Part shown: positions 50,401-59,237 of the stretch, piece after piece
Layout: every line of letters begins with the position of its first letter
Position numbering within the stretch: the first letter of the stretch is position 1
Assembly (NCBI GenBank): GCA_030430535.1
Contig: JAUIKY010000001.1
Coordinates: forward strand, 62,001-126,000
DNA length: 64,000 nucleotides
Source: Bacteroidia bacterium
GTDB lineage: Bacteria; Bacteroidota; Bacteroidia; Flavobacteriales; Flavobacteriaceae
Direction of reading: 5' to 3'
The notes under the pieces: model-generated
The model's input: the letters and a program-made list of their open reading frames with translations, nothing else
Told to the model about the DNA's origin: nothing
The model's database searches: none
Position numbers and translations under genes: made by a program

Positions 50401-50627
50401 CGCGTTGGACTTTAAAAAACGATGGTAATTCATATTTGATTTACCTAAAGAACACTGATGCTGTTACCCTGGATTTATCAAACTACAACGGTAAGTTTGA
50501 CGCTTACTGGATAAAACCAAGCGATGGAAAAGTAATAACGACGGACACCCTAAGCGGAAAATCTAAACACACGCTTTCGAGCCCAAATGGTAACAAAGCG
50601 ATTCTATTTATACAAAAGAAAAATTAA
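47463..50627 (+). CDS. Composite protein: pectate-lyase-like beta-helix plus DUF6298-like C-terminal domain
   Basis: The only possible start is TTG 47463: a stop lies three codons upstream and no Met precedes the signal peptide (KFFLSGLAFFLFVLSGVSQ). 1054 residues. Residues about 30-520 are a pectate-lyase-3-like beta-helix (DGDATETIQKAIDYVGQL, GAVLLDKGTFEI, GVVLRGSG, LGTGIKREAIIRVLG). Residues about 580-1054 look like a TIM-barrel-like hydrolase with a small beta-sandwich: VMWWRGSLRDHD, NVAALDHNYGLWYERRMDDHE, VHFTSEEYTGPLHF. I associate the C-terminal part with DUF6298, for which I know no activity. Its place beside GH140 and GH28 suggests a bifunctional enzyme for a pectic linkage. Candidate acid residues are in FTSEEY and LDHNYG. 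Confidence 0.65.
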   Translation: MNLVAVKNNVRRVADKFFLSGLAFFLFVLSGVSQTNYPDIKKNKHGKIERVADNLGNLIPDFSYAGYKASEKAIPNVEAKIFVPKQDGDATETIQKAIDYVGQLKPDKNGFRGAVLLDKGTFEINGTLYLENSGVVLRGSGNAENETLILGTGIKREAIIRVLGKNDITYSDTLALRDEYVPLGTKTLYLESAAQLQVSDEIIIKKPLTKKWLETLNTEYFGGESGWIGWKTRDWDIRANRVVSNIEGNTITLNAPLTFVSDDYSQIEVIKYSWEGRINQVGIENLSIQSTFDAANEKDEQHRWFGITMQNVKDAWVRQINFKHLAGGAVSLLKTAQQITVEDCISTEPVSEIAAHRRQTFYTEGQQTLFQRCYSEFGYNDFTIGGYGTAGPNAFVQCESYSSYNSSGAIGSWATGVLFDVAYIDGASINYNNREQAGRGAGWTAANSVIWESSASKIACYNPPTAQNWAFGVWGGIMTGNGHWKDVNNHITPRSLFYALLENRLEKLPFNPFVYDMGSEPTSSPTVEQAQQLTQEAMAPKTTTKDWIHEVSKENKIPVDVKKIKSIHELKDKSFRGSESKKQSKVEITNGWLTFNGKVITGKKAPVMWWRGSLRDHDVNRASAHVTRFVPGKTGKGYTDNLNEVVAEFKENNVAALDHNYGLWYERRMDDHERVRRIDADVWAPFYEQPFARTGTDLAWDHLSKYDLTKPNQWYWQRLGAFADLAEKEGQLLIQQQYFQHNILEAGAHWSSSPWRSANNVNATDFPEPVPYAGDKRIFMAEQFYDVTHQHRRKLHQQFIRLSLENFKNNSNVVHFTSEEYTGPLHFMEFWLDEVKKYKDETSANGIIGLGATKDVQDAILNDNKREAVVDLIDIKYWHYREDGSVYAPEGGKNLAPRQHARKMETGKETEEQIYRAVREYRQKFPEKVVFYSTHAAPRFGWSILMAGGSLANIPEIDISGFYEALTSMEMDKNETHKSARWTLKNDGNSYLIYLKNTDAVTLDLSNYNGKFDAYWIKPSDGKVITTDTLSGKSKHTLSSPNGNKAILFIQKKN

Positions 50628-50633
50628 GCAAAC

Positions 50634-52061
50634 ATGATTAAAACCAATCAAATTTTAAGTGTTTTAGCATCATTATCTCTTTTAGTGGGTGTGGTGTCTT
50701 GTAAGGAATCAAAAAAAGAACAGGTACAAGAAGAACGTATCGATAAGGCCGGAATGCCAAAGATTGAAGTCTCTGAAAACGGACATTATTTCCAAACGGA
50801 TGACGGAAAACCGTTCTTTTGGTTGGCCGATACGGGTTGGTTGGCCTTCAACAAATTAAACAGAGATGAAATAAAAACCTATTTTAAAGACAGGAAAGAG
50901 AAGGAATATAACATCATTCAAATCATGACGGTGCACTCGTTGGGTGTGGCAAACGTTTACGGCGATTCGGCTTTGGTTGCTAAAGATTTATCGAAACCAT
51001 TGGTAACCGAAGGCAACGATTTTAATGACGAAGAGGCCTACGATTTTTGGGACCATGTAGATTACGCTTTAGATGTAGCCGAGGAGGAAGGACTGTTTTT
51101 GGCCATGGTGCCTGTTTGGGGCTCACCCGTAAGTGCTGGCGAAGTAACTTTAGAGCAAGCAAAAGCTTATGCTAATTTTTTAGCAGAGCGCTATAAAGAC
51201 CGTGAAAATATTATTTGGCTTAATGGTGGTGATACCTTCGGAAACGAAAATACCGAAATATGGAAGGCCATTGGTAGTATTTTAAAAACAGCCAACCCAG
51301 AACGAATGGTCACATTCCACCCAAGGGGTAGAACCGATTCATCTGATGATTTCCATAATGAAACTTGGTTGGATTTCAACATGTTCCAATCTGGCCACCG
51401 TCGTTACGACCAAGACGACACCGAGCGTGCTTACGGTCAAGATAATTACAAGTATGTGCAAGTCGATTTTGATTTAAAACCAACAAAGCCAACGGTTGAT
51501 GGCGAGCCGTCTTATGAAGGTATTCCACAAGGATTGCATGATACCTTACAACCCCTTTGGAATGACGATGATTTACGTCGCTACGCCTATTGGTCGGTTT
51601 TTGCAGGGGCGGCTGGTTTTACATACGGTAACAACCACATTATGCAAATGCATGAAAATCATAATAAACCGGAGGCTTACGGAAGTAAAAAATATTGGGT
51701 TGAGGCTTTGGACGACCCTGGAGCGGGACAAATGAAGCATTTAAAAAACTTGATTTTGGAGTTCCCTTATTTTGAGCGCATTCCAGACGAAAGTTTGGTC
51801 GCCAATCAAGGTGAAAAATACGATTACAAAGCAGCCACACGAGGCGAAAACTATGCCTTGATTTACGTTTACAACGGAAAACCTGTATCCGTAAATATGG
51901 GTAAAATAAAAGGCGATGAAGTAGATGCAACTTGGTTTAACCCGAGAAACGGTGAGAAAACCAAAATAGGCGCATTCAAAAACGAAGGGGTTCAGGATTT
52001 TAAACCTTCAGGCGAGGAAGTTGACGGTAACGATTGGGTATTGATTTTAACATCTAAATAA
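50634..52061 (+). CDS. GH140-like apiosidase lipoprotein (DUF4038)
   Basis: 475 residues. The lipoprotein signal ends LVGVVSC, followed by KESKKEQ. The TIM barrel starts with the DUF4038 signature, GKPFFWLADTGWLAFNKLNRDEIKTYF; candidate catalytic residues are Asp200 (WLNGGDTF) and Glu291 (VDGEPSYEG), comparable in spacing to the Asp/Glu pair of the B. thetaiotaomicron apiosidase. The C-terminus is the small beta-domain usual for these proteins (DATWFNPRNGEKTKIG). GH140 cuts the bond between apiose and galacturonic acid, detaching RG-II side chains A and B from the backbone. This is the strongest single indicator that RG-II is the target. Confidence 0.85.
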   Translation: MIKTNQILSVLASLSLLVGVVSCKESKKEQVQEERIDKAGMPKIEVSENGHYFQTDDGKPFFWLADTGWLAFNKLNRDEIKTYFKDRKEKEYNIIQIMTVHSLGVANVYGDSALVAKDLSKPLVTEGNDFNDEEAYDFWDHVDYALDVAEEEGLFLAMVPVWGSPVSAGEVTLEQAKAYANFLAERYKDRENIIWLNGGDTFGNENTEIWKAIGSILKTANPERMVTFHPRGRTDSSDDFHNETWLDFNMFQSGHRRYDQDDTERAYGQDNYKYVQVDFDLKPTKPTVDGEPSYEGIPQGLHDTLQPLWNDDDLRRYAYWSVFAGAAGFTYGNNHIMQMHENHNKPEAYGSKKYWVEALDDPGAGQMKHLKNLILEFPYFERIPDESLVANQGEKYDYKAATRGENYALIYVYNGKPVSVNMGKIKGDEVDATWFNPRNGEKTKIGAFKNEGVQDFKPSGEEVDGNDWVLILTSK

Positions 52062-52073
52062 GTTGTGATAATT

Positions 52074-53651
52074 ATGAAAAAGATAAATTTATTATTGTTT
52101 TTAGGTCTGTTTTCAGCATTTGTTTCTACCAGTTCAGCAAACAATGGTTGGTTTAATGTTTTGGAGCATGGCGGAAACAACAAAGGAAAGTTGTGTACAG
52201 AGTCGATTCAGGGGACTATCGATAAGGCTGCCAAACAAGGCGGAGGCACTATTTATTTTCCAGCAGGTGAATATTTAACGGGGGCCTTAGAATTGAAAAA
52301 CAATATTGTTTTACATATTGAAGCGGGAGCGCTTTTAAAATTTTCAACAAATTTCGACCATTATTTACCATTTACCGAAGTGCGTTGGGAAGGTACGGTT
52401 ATTCAAACCTTTAAACCTTTATTGCATGCCCGTGATGCTGAAAATATTACCATTACCGGAAGAGGTACTATTGACGGTCAAGGTGAAGCTTGGTGGAAGG
52501 AAATTTGGAGAATAGAATCGGCTAAGGAAAAATTGGAACTCACGAAGTACCAAAAAATGACACAAGAGGCCAATAAAGATGTAAAAACCGCCGATTATTA
52601 CAAGCGAACCAGAAGTTATCTATTCCACAGGCCGCCATTGTTCCAAGCTTTTAAGTGTAAAAATATAACCATTGAAGGCGTTACGATTCAAAATTCACCA
52701 TTTTGGACAATCAATCCAGCATTCTGTGATAACATCACCGTGGATAATGTGACGATTTTTAATCCGTATTCACCAAATACCGATGGTATAAATCCAACGT
52801 CATGCAAAAACGTGCATATTTCAAATTGCCACATCAGCGTGGGTGATGATTGTATTACCATTAAATCGGGTCGTGATGCCGATGGTAGAAAATGGGCTAC
52901 GCCAACCGAAAACGTTACCATTACCAACTGTACTATGTTAAGTGGTCACGGCGGTGTGGTTATTGGTAGTGAAATGTCTGGAAGCATAAAAAAAATTACC
53001 ATTGCCAATTGCGTTTTCGATGGCACCGATAGAGGCATTCGCTTAAAAGCGGCCCGTGGTCGAGGTGGAGTGGTTGAAGATATTCGTGTAAGCAATGTAG
53101 TGATGAACAACATTCAAAAGGAAGCCTTTATGATGAATTTGTTTTACGACAAAAACACGGTTGAAGGCCCTGTTACCGAAGAAACACCTATTTTCAGAAA
53201 CATCCATATCAGCAATGTAACGGCAACCAACGTAAACACAGCCGGACGTATTTTGGGAATTCCAGAAATGCCTATTCACGATATCACCTTTTCAGATGTA
53301 GATATTGATGCCAAAGAAGGATTTTCAGTACATACGGCAAAAAACATTGAATTTCACGATGTAAAAATCAATACGACTTTAGGTTCCGCCTTTAAAGTGG
53401 AAGATACCGAGCAAATTATTTTAGATAACGTGGGCACCTCAAAACCAATTGATGGAAAAGCCGTAGTGCATTTTAAAAATGTAAAAACAGCTTTGTTGAG
53501 CAACAATTTCCCTATGGTTCCAACCGATACATTTTTGCATGTTGAAGGTGATGAAACCGAAAATGTCTATTTGAAAAATAACGTGTTTAAGCACGTTACG
53601 TTCCATGTAAAATCTACAAGCGCCATTCAAGGTAAAATAACCGAAGAATAA
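52074..53651 (+). CDS. GH28 polygalacturonase, exported
   Basis: ATG 52074 (the track's 52065 is GTG) gives signal peptide MKKINLLLFLGLFSAFVSTSSA. 525 residues. The GH28 beta-helix has all four signature segments: Asp237 in NTDGINP, Asp258-Asp259 in VGDDCITIKSG, His292 in SGHGGVVIGSE, and Arg323-x-Lys325 in RGIRLKA. It hydrolyses alpha-1,4-galacturonan or, in the exo branch, removes galacturonic acid from RG-I, RG-II or homogalacturonan ends. An insertion with WWKEIWRIESAKEKLELTKYQ lies before the active site, as in Bacteroidota exo-type members. It ends one base into the next gene's ATG (taATGATG). Confidence 0.93.
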   Translation: MKKINLLLFLGLFSAFVSTSSANNGWFNVLEHGGNNKGKLCTESIQGTIDKAAKQGGGTIYFPAGEYLTGALELKNNIVLHIEAGALLKFSTNFDHYLPFTEVRWEGTVIQTFKPLLHARDAENITITGRGTIDGQGEAWWKEIWRIESAKEKLELTKYQKMTQEANKDVKTADYYKRTRSYLFHRPPLFQAFKCKNITIEGVTIQNSPFWTINPAFCDNITVDNVTIFNPYSPNTDGINPTSCKNVHISNCHISVGDDCITIKSGRDADGRKWATPTENVTITNCTMLSGHGGVVIGSEMSGSIKKITIANCVFDGTDRGIRLKAARGRGGVVEDIRVSNVVMNNIQKEAFMMNLFYDKNTVEGPVTEETPIFRNIHISNVTATNVNTAGRILGIPEMPIHDITFSDVDIDAKEGFSVHTAKNIEFHDVKINTTLGSAFKVEDTEQIILDNVGTSKPIDGKAVVHFKNVKTALLSNNFPMVPTDTFLHVEGDETENVYLKNNVFKHVTFHVKSTSAIQGKITEE

Positions 53652-54580
53652 TGATGAAGCTAAAAAACGTATTGGCTATAGCTATTTTGGTGGTTATATT
53701 CAGTTGCGCTCCAAAAAAAGAGGCGTATTTGTTTACGTCGTTTAGGGAGCCCGCAACAGATGGTCTGTATTTAGCATACAGCGAAGACGGCTACCATTGG
53801 AAAGATTTAAAAGGCCCGTATTTAAAACCCGAGGCGGGAGCGAGCAAAATTATGCGCGACCCTTCCATTGTTCGGGGTAAAGACGATACCTACCACATGG
53901 TTTGGACCACCGATTGGCGTGGTGGCAACGGGTTTGGTTATGCAAGTTCCAAAGATTTAATTAACTGGAGTGAGCAACAGTTTATTCCCGTAATGGCACA
54001 CGAGCCAGATGTGGTCAATGTTTGGGCACCGGAGATTTTTTATGATGAAGATAAAGACCGATACATCATTATTTGGGCATCTACCATTCCTTTTCGATAT
54101 GAAAAAGGGGAGGAAGACGAGAAAAATAACCACCGGATGTATTATACAACCACAAAGGATTTTAAAACTTTCAGCGATACGAAATTGTTTTTAGAACCTG
54201 GTTTTAGTGTTATTGATTGTGTTATTGTAAAGCGGGGTGAAGACGATTATGCTCTAATTATTAAGGATAACACCCGCCCGAATAGAAATTTAAAAGTCGG
54301 TTTTGGAACATCACCATTAGGGCCTTTTAAAAATATATCAGAACCTTATACCGGGTTTCTTTCCGAAGGACCAACGGTAATAGAAAATGATGGGAAGTAT
54401 GTTATCTATTACGATAATTACGGTGAGAAAAACTACAAAGCGGTTCGTACTTCAGACTTTAAAAATTTTGAAGATGTATCAGATGAAATTTCACTTCCCG
54501 AAGGACATAAGCACGGTACAATAACCACCATTTCACAAGATGTTTTGAATGGTTTAATTGAAAAAAGTAAAGAAAAATAA
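53651..54580 (+). CDS. GH43-like beta-propeller lipoprotein
   Basis: 309 residues, lipoprotein signal ending VVIFSC. One five-bladed propeller: MRDPSIVRGKDDTYHMVWTTDW (with the candidate catalytic base Asp in RDPSI), GYASSKDLINWSEQ, NVWAPEIFYDEDKDRYIIIWAS, VIDCVIVKR and LSEGPTVIENDGKYVIYYDNYG, whose Glu is the likely acid. WAPE and the D...D...E pattern are typical of GH43. A minimal single-domain protein with no accessory beta-sandwich. Likely substrates are arabinofuranosyl or galactosyl residues on pectin side chains. It overlaps the GH28 stop by one base. Confidence 0.78.
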   Translation: MMKLKNVLAIAILVVIFSCAPKKEAYLFTSFREPATDGLYLAYSEDGYHWKDLKGPYLKPEAGASKIMRDPSIVRGKDDTYHMVWTTDWRGGNGFGYASSKDLINWSEQQFIPVMAHEPDVVNVWAPEIFYDEDKDRYIIIWASTIPFRYEKGEEDEKNNHRMYYTTTKDFKTFSDTKLFLEPGFSVIDCVIVKRGEDDYALIIKDNTRPNRNLKVGFGTSPLGPFKNISEPYTGFLSEGPTVIENDGKYVIYYDNYGEKNYKAVRTSDFKNFEDVSDEISLPEGHKHGTITTISQDVLNGLIEKSKEK

Positions 54581-54591
54581 AAGATAAAAAT

Positions 54592-56442
54592 ATGAAGCTA
54601 GGTTTCAAATCATTAATAATAACAGCCTCTTTCTGTGTGGTTTCAGTTTTGAATGCACAACAGGATACCATAAAGTATGTCGGTAAAACTTTATCGAACA
54701 TCGACTACCACCACGGTATGCTGGCACCAGCCGTTGGGGTACATGCCACACAAATTATGCGGGCTAGCCGTGAGCATCCTAATAAATCCGATGGATATGG
54801 GTGGACTTACAACCACGCACCCAACATCGCGTATTGGAACGATACTTTTTTTGTTCAGTATTTAAGCGACCCTGTTGGGGAGCATATTCCGCCTAGCCAA
54901 ACCTTTATGTTAACTTCAAAAGATGGTGAAAACTGGAGCTTTCCGCAGGTTAGTTTTCCTATTTACAGCATCCCGGATGGCTATCAAAAAGAAGGCGTTG
55001 AAGGCGTTGCCAAAAACTTAAAGGCCACCATGCACCAACGTATGGGCTTTTTCACGTCTTCTGACAATCGCTTTTTTACTTTGGCCTTTTATGGCATTTC
55101 GATGAACGAAAAGGATAGCCCCAACGACGGAAACGGCATTGGCCGCGTTATTCGCGAAATTTATAAAGATGGCAGTTTAGGACCTATTTATTTTATTCGT
55201 TATAACCACGGTTGGAATGAAAAAAACACCAATTACCCATTCTATAAAAGCAGCAAGGATAGAGGCTTTAAAAAGGCTTGTGAAGAATTGATGTCGCAAC
55301 CATTGTTGATGCAACAATGGGTTGAGGAAGCCGATAGAGACGACCCGTTAATTCCGTTGAAAAAACAATACAAAGCGTTTAGTTATTACGAAATTCCTGG
55401 TGGCCGAACCGTGGGTTTATGGAAACATGCGTTGACTTCAATAAGTAACGATGGCGGAAAAACATGGGAATACGACCCATTGAGAGCGCCCGGTTTTGTA
55501 AACAGCAATGCCAAAATTTGGGGACAAAAAACTTCCGATGGTCGTTATGCCACGGTTTATAATCCTTCGGAATTCCGTTGGCCATTGGCTGTTTCAACGA
55601 GTGAAGACGGGTTGGTTTATGATAATCTGTTTTTGGTACACGGCGAGCTTTCACGAATTCGTTATGGTGGTAATTATAAATCGCACGGACCGCAGTATGT
55701 GCGCGGCATTATTCCGGGCAATGGCACGCCTCCAGATGGCAACATGTGGTTGACTTACAGTGTGAATAAGGAAGATATTTGGGTGGCTTCGGTACCTGTT
55801 CCAGTAAAAAGCACCGTAGAAGAGGATGTAAACGATGTGTTCAACAATTTACCTGATGGTGAAGAATTAAAACTATGGAACACCTACGATTTGCAGTGGG
55901 CCACAGCCAATATCGAAAAGAAAGACGGCGAAAAATGGTTAACGTTGCGAGACCAAGACCCTTACGATTATCCTCGTGTGGAGCGTGTAACGCCATTTGC
56001 CGAAAAAATGGAAGTAACCTTTACGGTAAAACCTGAGCAAAACGACCATGGGATGCTTCAAATTGAATTGCAAAATGCACAAGGTTTACCTTCCCTAAGG
56101 TTGATTTTTGATGAAGAAGGTAATTTGAAGCAAAAAATGGGCTACCGATTAAGAAATATTATGCCGTACGAAGCCGGGAAAGAATATACCATCAAACTAA
56201 CGGTGGATGCCAGTACGCGTTTATATGATATAAACATAAACGATGAAAAAGAAACTAGAGGTATCTTCTTTATGCCCACTGACGGTATTTCTCGTGTGAT
56301 GTTCCGTACCGGAGAGCAACGCCATTACCCGAACGTAGATACACCGGTAGATACACCCAATTATGACGATGTGCCGTTTACGGGAAAACCCATTCCAGAG
56401 GCGGTATTTCATATAAAATCATTGATTACAAAAAAACTTTAA
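54592..56442 (+). CDS. Sialidase-fold (Asp-box) beta-propeller enzyme with C-terminal jelly-roll-like domain
   Basis: 616 residues with signal peptide MKLGFKSLIITASFCVVSVLNAQ. Asp-box strands are visible: TSKDGENWSFP, SNDGGKTWEYD and STSEDGLVYDN. The N-terminal about 410 residues are therefore a sialidase-like propeller; residues about 430-610 look like a concanavalin-type beta-sandwich (VERVTPFAEKMEVTFTVKPEQN, MLQIELQNAQGLPSLRLIFDEEG). It lacks the full arginine triad I would expect of a GH33 sialidase or Kdo hydrolase, so I do not call it that. Rhamnose-glucuronate lyases of the PL27/PL42 propeller type are another possibility. Function open; probably an exo-enzyme of the pectin system. Confidence 0.5.
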   Translation: MKLGFKSLIITASFCVVSVLNAQQDTIKYVGKTLSNIDYHHGMLAPAVGVHATQIMRASREHPNKSDGYGWTYNHAPNIAYWNDTFFVQYLSDPVGEHIPPSQTFMLTSKDGENWSFPQVSFPIYSIPDGYQKEGVEGVAKNLKATMHQRMGFFTSSDNRFFTLAFYGISMNEKDSPNDGNGIGRVIREIYKDGSLGPIYFIRYNHGWNEKNTNYPFYKSSKDRGFKKACEELMSQPLLMQQWVEEADRDDPLIPLKKQYKAFSYYEIPGGRTVGLWKHALTSISNDGGKTWEYDPLRAPGFVNSNAKIWGQKTSDGRYATVYNPSEFRWPLAVSTSEDGLVYDNLFLVHGELSRIRYGGNYKSHGPQYVRGIIPGNGTPPDGNMWLTYSVNKEDIWVASVPVPVKSTVEEDVNDVFNNLPDGEELKLWNTYDLQWATANIEKKDGEKWLTLRDQDPYDYPRVERVTPFAEKMEVTFTVKPEQNDHGMLQIELQNAQGLPSLRLIFDEEGNLKQKMGYRLRNIMPYEAGKEYTIKLTVDASTRLYDININDEKETRGIFFMPTDGISRVMFRTGEQRHYPNVDTPVDTPNYDDVPFTGKPIPEAVFHIKSLITKKL

Positions 56443-56443
56443 A

Positions 56444-59227
56444 TTGAAAATTCTAAAAAGTATATTCATTTTTGTTTTGGTGTTTTCGGCGTGTCAATCT
56501 GCTGAAAATACTAATACTGTTTCGGTATCCAGCCTAACGTGCAACATGGCAACTAATCCGTTGGCCGTTCATGAAGCGCCGCGTTTTAGCTGGAAAATAC
56601 AATCGGACGGATTTAATATTTCGCAAAATGCCTATCAAATTTTGGTGGCTTCTTCCGAAGAAAAGTTAAAAAACAATGAAGGCGATATTTGGGATAGTGG
56701 AAAGGTAGATTCCAGCCAAAGTCATTTAGTAAATTATGGCGGTTCCGATTTAAAAAGTGAAACCAAATATTTCTGGAAGGCTAAAATTTGGAACCAAAAT
56801 AATACGGCATCGAACTGGAGTGAGACGGCTTTTTTTAGAGTTAAACCAAAGACAGAAAGTTTAAATCCTACTTGGATTGGTGCCATTACCAAAGCCGAGA
56901 GTAATTTGCCCGAGGGCAGACATTACCACACGGCATCGTTTAAAAAATCGAGACGACAGGAAATTATTGACGCTTCGCATCCGTTATCGCGCCAAAGTAT
57001 TATGCTTCGTAAACCGTTTTCGGTTGGCAAACCTATAAAGGAAGCTGTGGTTTATATTTCTGGATTGGGACATTACGAACTCACCATTAACGGTGAAAAA
57101 ATAGGAAACAGTGAATTTGCACCACTGTGGACCGATTATGATAAATCGGTAAACTTTAACACTTACGAAATTCCCGAGGACCTTTTGAATGAAGGCGACA
57201 ACGCCGTTGGTGTTATGCTGGGTAACGGTATGTACAATACGGTTCAGGGGCGTTACACCAAATTTTTCGTGAGTTTTGGTCCGCCAACATTGTTTTTCAA
57301 AATGAAACTGACTTTTGAAGATGGTTCGGAAGAAATTGTGCAATCTGACGATTCATGGACGTACAGCGAAAGCCCAATTACCTACAATGGGATGTTTGGT
57401 GGTGAGGATTACGATGCCAGTTTAGAACAGCCCGGTTGGAATACCCCTTATTTCATTGAAGAAAATTGGAAATCCGTTGTAGTTCAAGAAGCTCCAAAAG
57501 GCGCTTTAAAGGCACAATCGGCACCGCCTGTTACTATTCAAAAGAAGTATGAGGTTAAGGAAGTGACCAAACCCAATGAAAACACTTATGTGTTCAATAT
57601 GGGTCAAAATTTATCAGGTTTTCCAACGATAAAAGTAAAAGGCGAAAAAGGACAAAAAATTAAACTTTGGACGGCCGAAAGTTTAAAAGAAGATGGTACC
57701 ATTCGCCAAGGCCGCTCTGGAAAACCTTATTATTTTGAATATACTTTGAAAGGCGATGGGGTTGAGGAATGGCAGCCAAAATTCAGTTTTTACGGTTACC
57801 AATATATTCAAGTGGATAGCATCAACTATAAAGAAGTAAAGAACGCTAAGTTTCCAACACTTTTGGAGGTGACTTCAAATTTTGTTTATAATTCAGCGGG
57901 AGAGGCCGGTTCTTTTGAAAGCTCAAACGAGATTTTCAATAAAGCCCACGAGTTGATTAATAATGCGATAAAAAGTAATTTTCAAGCGGTATTGACCGAT
58001 TGTCCACATCGTGAAAAATTAGGTTGGCTGGAAGAAGCCCATTTAAATGGTCCGGGGTTGATGTTCAATTATAACATGCAAACCTTTATCCCCAGCATCA
58101 TGGAAAACATAGAGGACGCCCAGCGCGACAATGGTATGATTCCAACTATTGCTCCCGAGTATGTGGTGTTCGGAGGCGATTTTACCGATTCACCGGAATG
58201 GGGAGTTTCAGGCGTTATATTGCCATGGATGTATTATAAATATTATGGTGATGATACCTTGATTTCAGAGTATTATTCCGTAATGAAACGCTATGTGGAT
58301 TACCTCACTTCAAAATCCGATAATTATATTGTATCTTATGGTTTGGGTGATTGGTACGATTACGGCGAGCATGCAGCAGGTTATTCAAAAAATAGCCCGA
58401 TAGCCCTTTCTGCAACCAGTCACTATTATTTTGCAGCCAAATTATTCGCAAAGGCAGCCGAGCATTTGGGCAAAACCGAAGACATTTCAACGTACAATGC
58501 GTTGGTTTCAAACATAAAAAAAGCGTTTAACGACGAATTTTTTAATGCAGACACCAAACAATACGGTACCAATAGTCAGTTTAGTAATGCCGTTGCCGTT
58601 TTTATGGATATTGTTGAGCCAGAGCATAAAGCGGCGGTGATGCAAAACCTGTTGGACGACATTAAAAATAGGGGATACCGATTAACCACGGGTGATGTGG
58701 GCAACCGCTACTTGTTCCAAACTTTAGCTAGAAACGGTGAGAATGAGGTGATGTACAGAATGAACAACCATTACGATACGCCGGGGTACGGCTTTCAAAT
58801 TAAATTCGGATTGACCACACTAACTGAGCAGTGGGACCCCAGAAAAGGAAACTCTTGGAACCATTTTATGATGGGGCAAATAGAGGAGTGGTTTTACAGA
58901 AGTTTAGCGGGAATAGTGCCCGATACGGAGAACCCGGGGTTCAAGCACTTTTATATTCAACCAGAGGTGGTGGGCGATTTATCGTTTGTTAAGGCTGATT
59001 ACGAATCGGTTTACGGCACCATCGTTTCGCATTGGGAAAGAAAAGAAGATACATTCGTTTTAAAGATTGAAATTCCTGCCAATACAACGGCTACTGTAAA
59101 ACTTCCAACGGATAAAGCTGAAAGCATTTCGGTAAATGGTTCAGCTTTTAATGATGTTACTTTAGAATCAGGGAAATCATCGTTCAGTCTCGGCTCAGGA
59201 GTTTATACGATTGAGTGTTCTCTATAA
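56444..59227 (+). CDS. GH78 alpha-L-rhamnosidase lipoprotein
   Basis: It starts at TTG 56444; no Met lies in or before the lipoprotein signal (MKILKSIFIFVLVFSAC with TTG read as Met). 927 residues in the full GH78 layout: fibronectin-like N-terminus (PRFSWKIQSDG, ETKYFWKAKIWNQNN), jelly roll (YISGLGHYELTINGEKIG, NAVGVMLGNGMY), the (alpha/alpha)6 barrel with DCPHREKLGWLEEAH holding the presumed acid and LTEQWDPRKGNSWNHFM the base Glu, and a C-terminal sandwich. It removes terminal alpha-L-rhamnose outside or on the periplasmic face. It is a distant paralogue of the cytoplasmic GH78 at 10880, one acting before import and one after. Confidence 0.92.
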   Translation: MKILKSIFIFVLVFSACQSAENTNTVSVSSLTCNMATNPLAVHEAPRFSWKIQSDGFNISQNAYQILVASSEEKLKNNEGDIWDSGKVDSSQSHLVNYGGSDLKSETKYFWKAKIWNQNNTASNWSETAFFRVKPKTESLNPTWIGAITKAESNLPEGRHYHTASFKKSRRQEIIDASHPLSRQSIMLRKPFSVGKPIKEAVVYISGLGHYELTINGEKIGNSEFAPLWTDYDKSVNFNTYEIPEDLLNEGDNAVGVMLGNGMYNTVQGRYTKFFVSFGPPTLFFKMKLTFEDGSEEIVQSDDSWTYSESPITYNGMFGGEDYDASLEQPGWNTPYFIEENWKSVVVQEAPKGALKAQSAPPVTIQKKYEVKEVTKPNENTYVFNMGQNLSGFPTIKVKGEKGQKIKLWTAESLKEDGTIRQGRSGKPYYFEYTLKGDGVEEWQPKFSFYGYQYIQVDSINYKEVKNAKFPTLLEVTSNFVYNSAGEAGSFESSNEIFNKAHELINNAIKSNFQAVLTDCPHREKLGWLEEAHLNGPGLMFNYNMQTFIPSIMENIEDAQRDNGMIPTIAPEYVVFGGDFTDSPEWGVSGVILPWMYYKYYGDDTLISEYYSVMKRYVDYLTSKSDNYIVSYGLGDWYDYGEHAAGYSKNSPIALSATSHYYFAAKLFAKAAEHLGKTEDISTYNALVSNIKKAFNDEFFNADTKQYGTNSQFSNAVAVFMDIVEPEHKAAVMQNLLDDIKNRGYRLTTGDVGNRYLFQTLARNGENEVMYRMNNHYDTPGYGFQIKFGLTTLTEQWDPRKGNSWNHFMMGQIEEWFYRSLAGIVPDTENPGFKHFYIQPEVVGDLSFVKADYESVYGTIVSHWERKEDTFVLKIEIPANTTATVKLPTDKAESISVNGSAFNDVTLESGKSSFSLGSGVYTIECSL

Positions 59228-59237
59228 ATGAAAAATT

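Noticed and set aside
54592-56442. GH33 sialidase or Kdo hydrolase
   Set aside because: Asp-box strands only show the propeller fold; I cannot place the arginine triad and nucleophilic tyrosine needed for that family.
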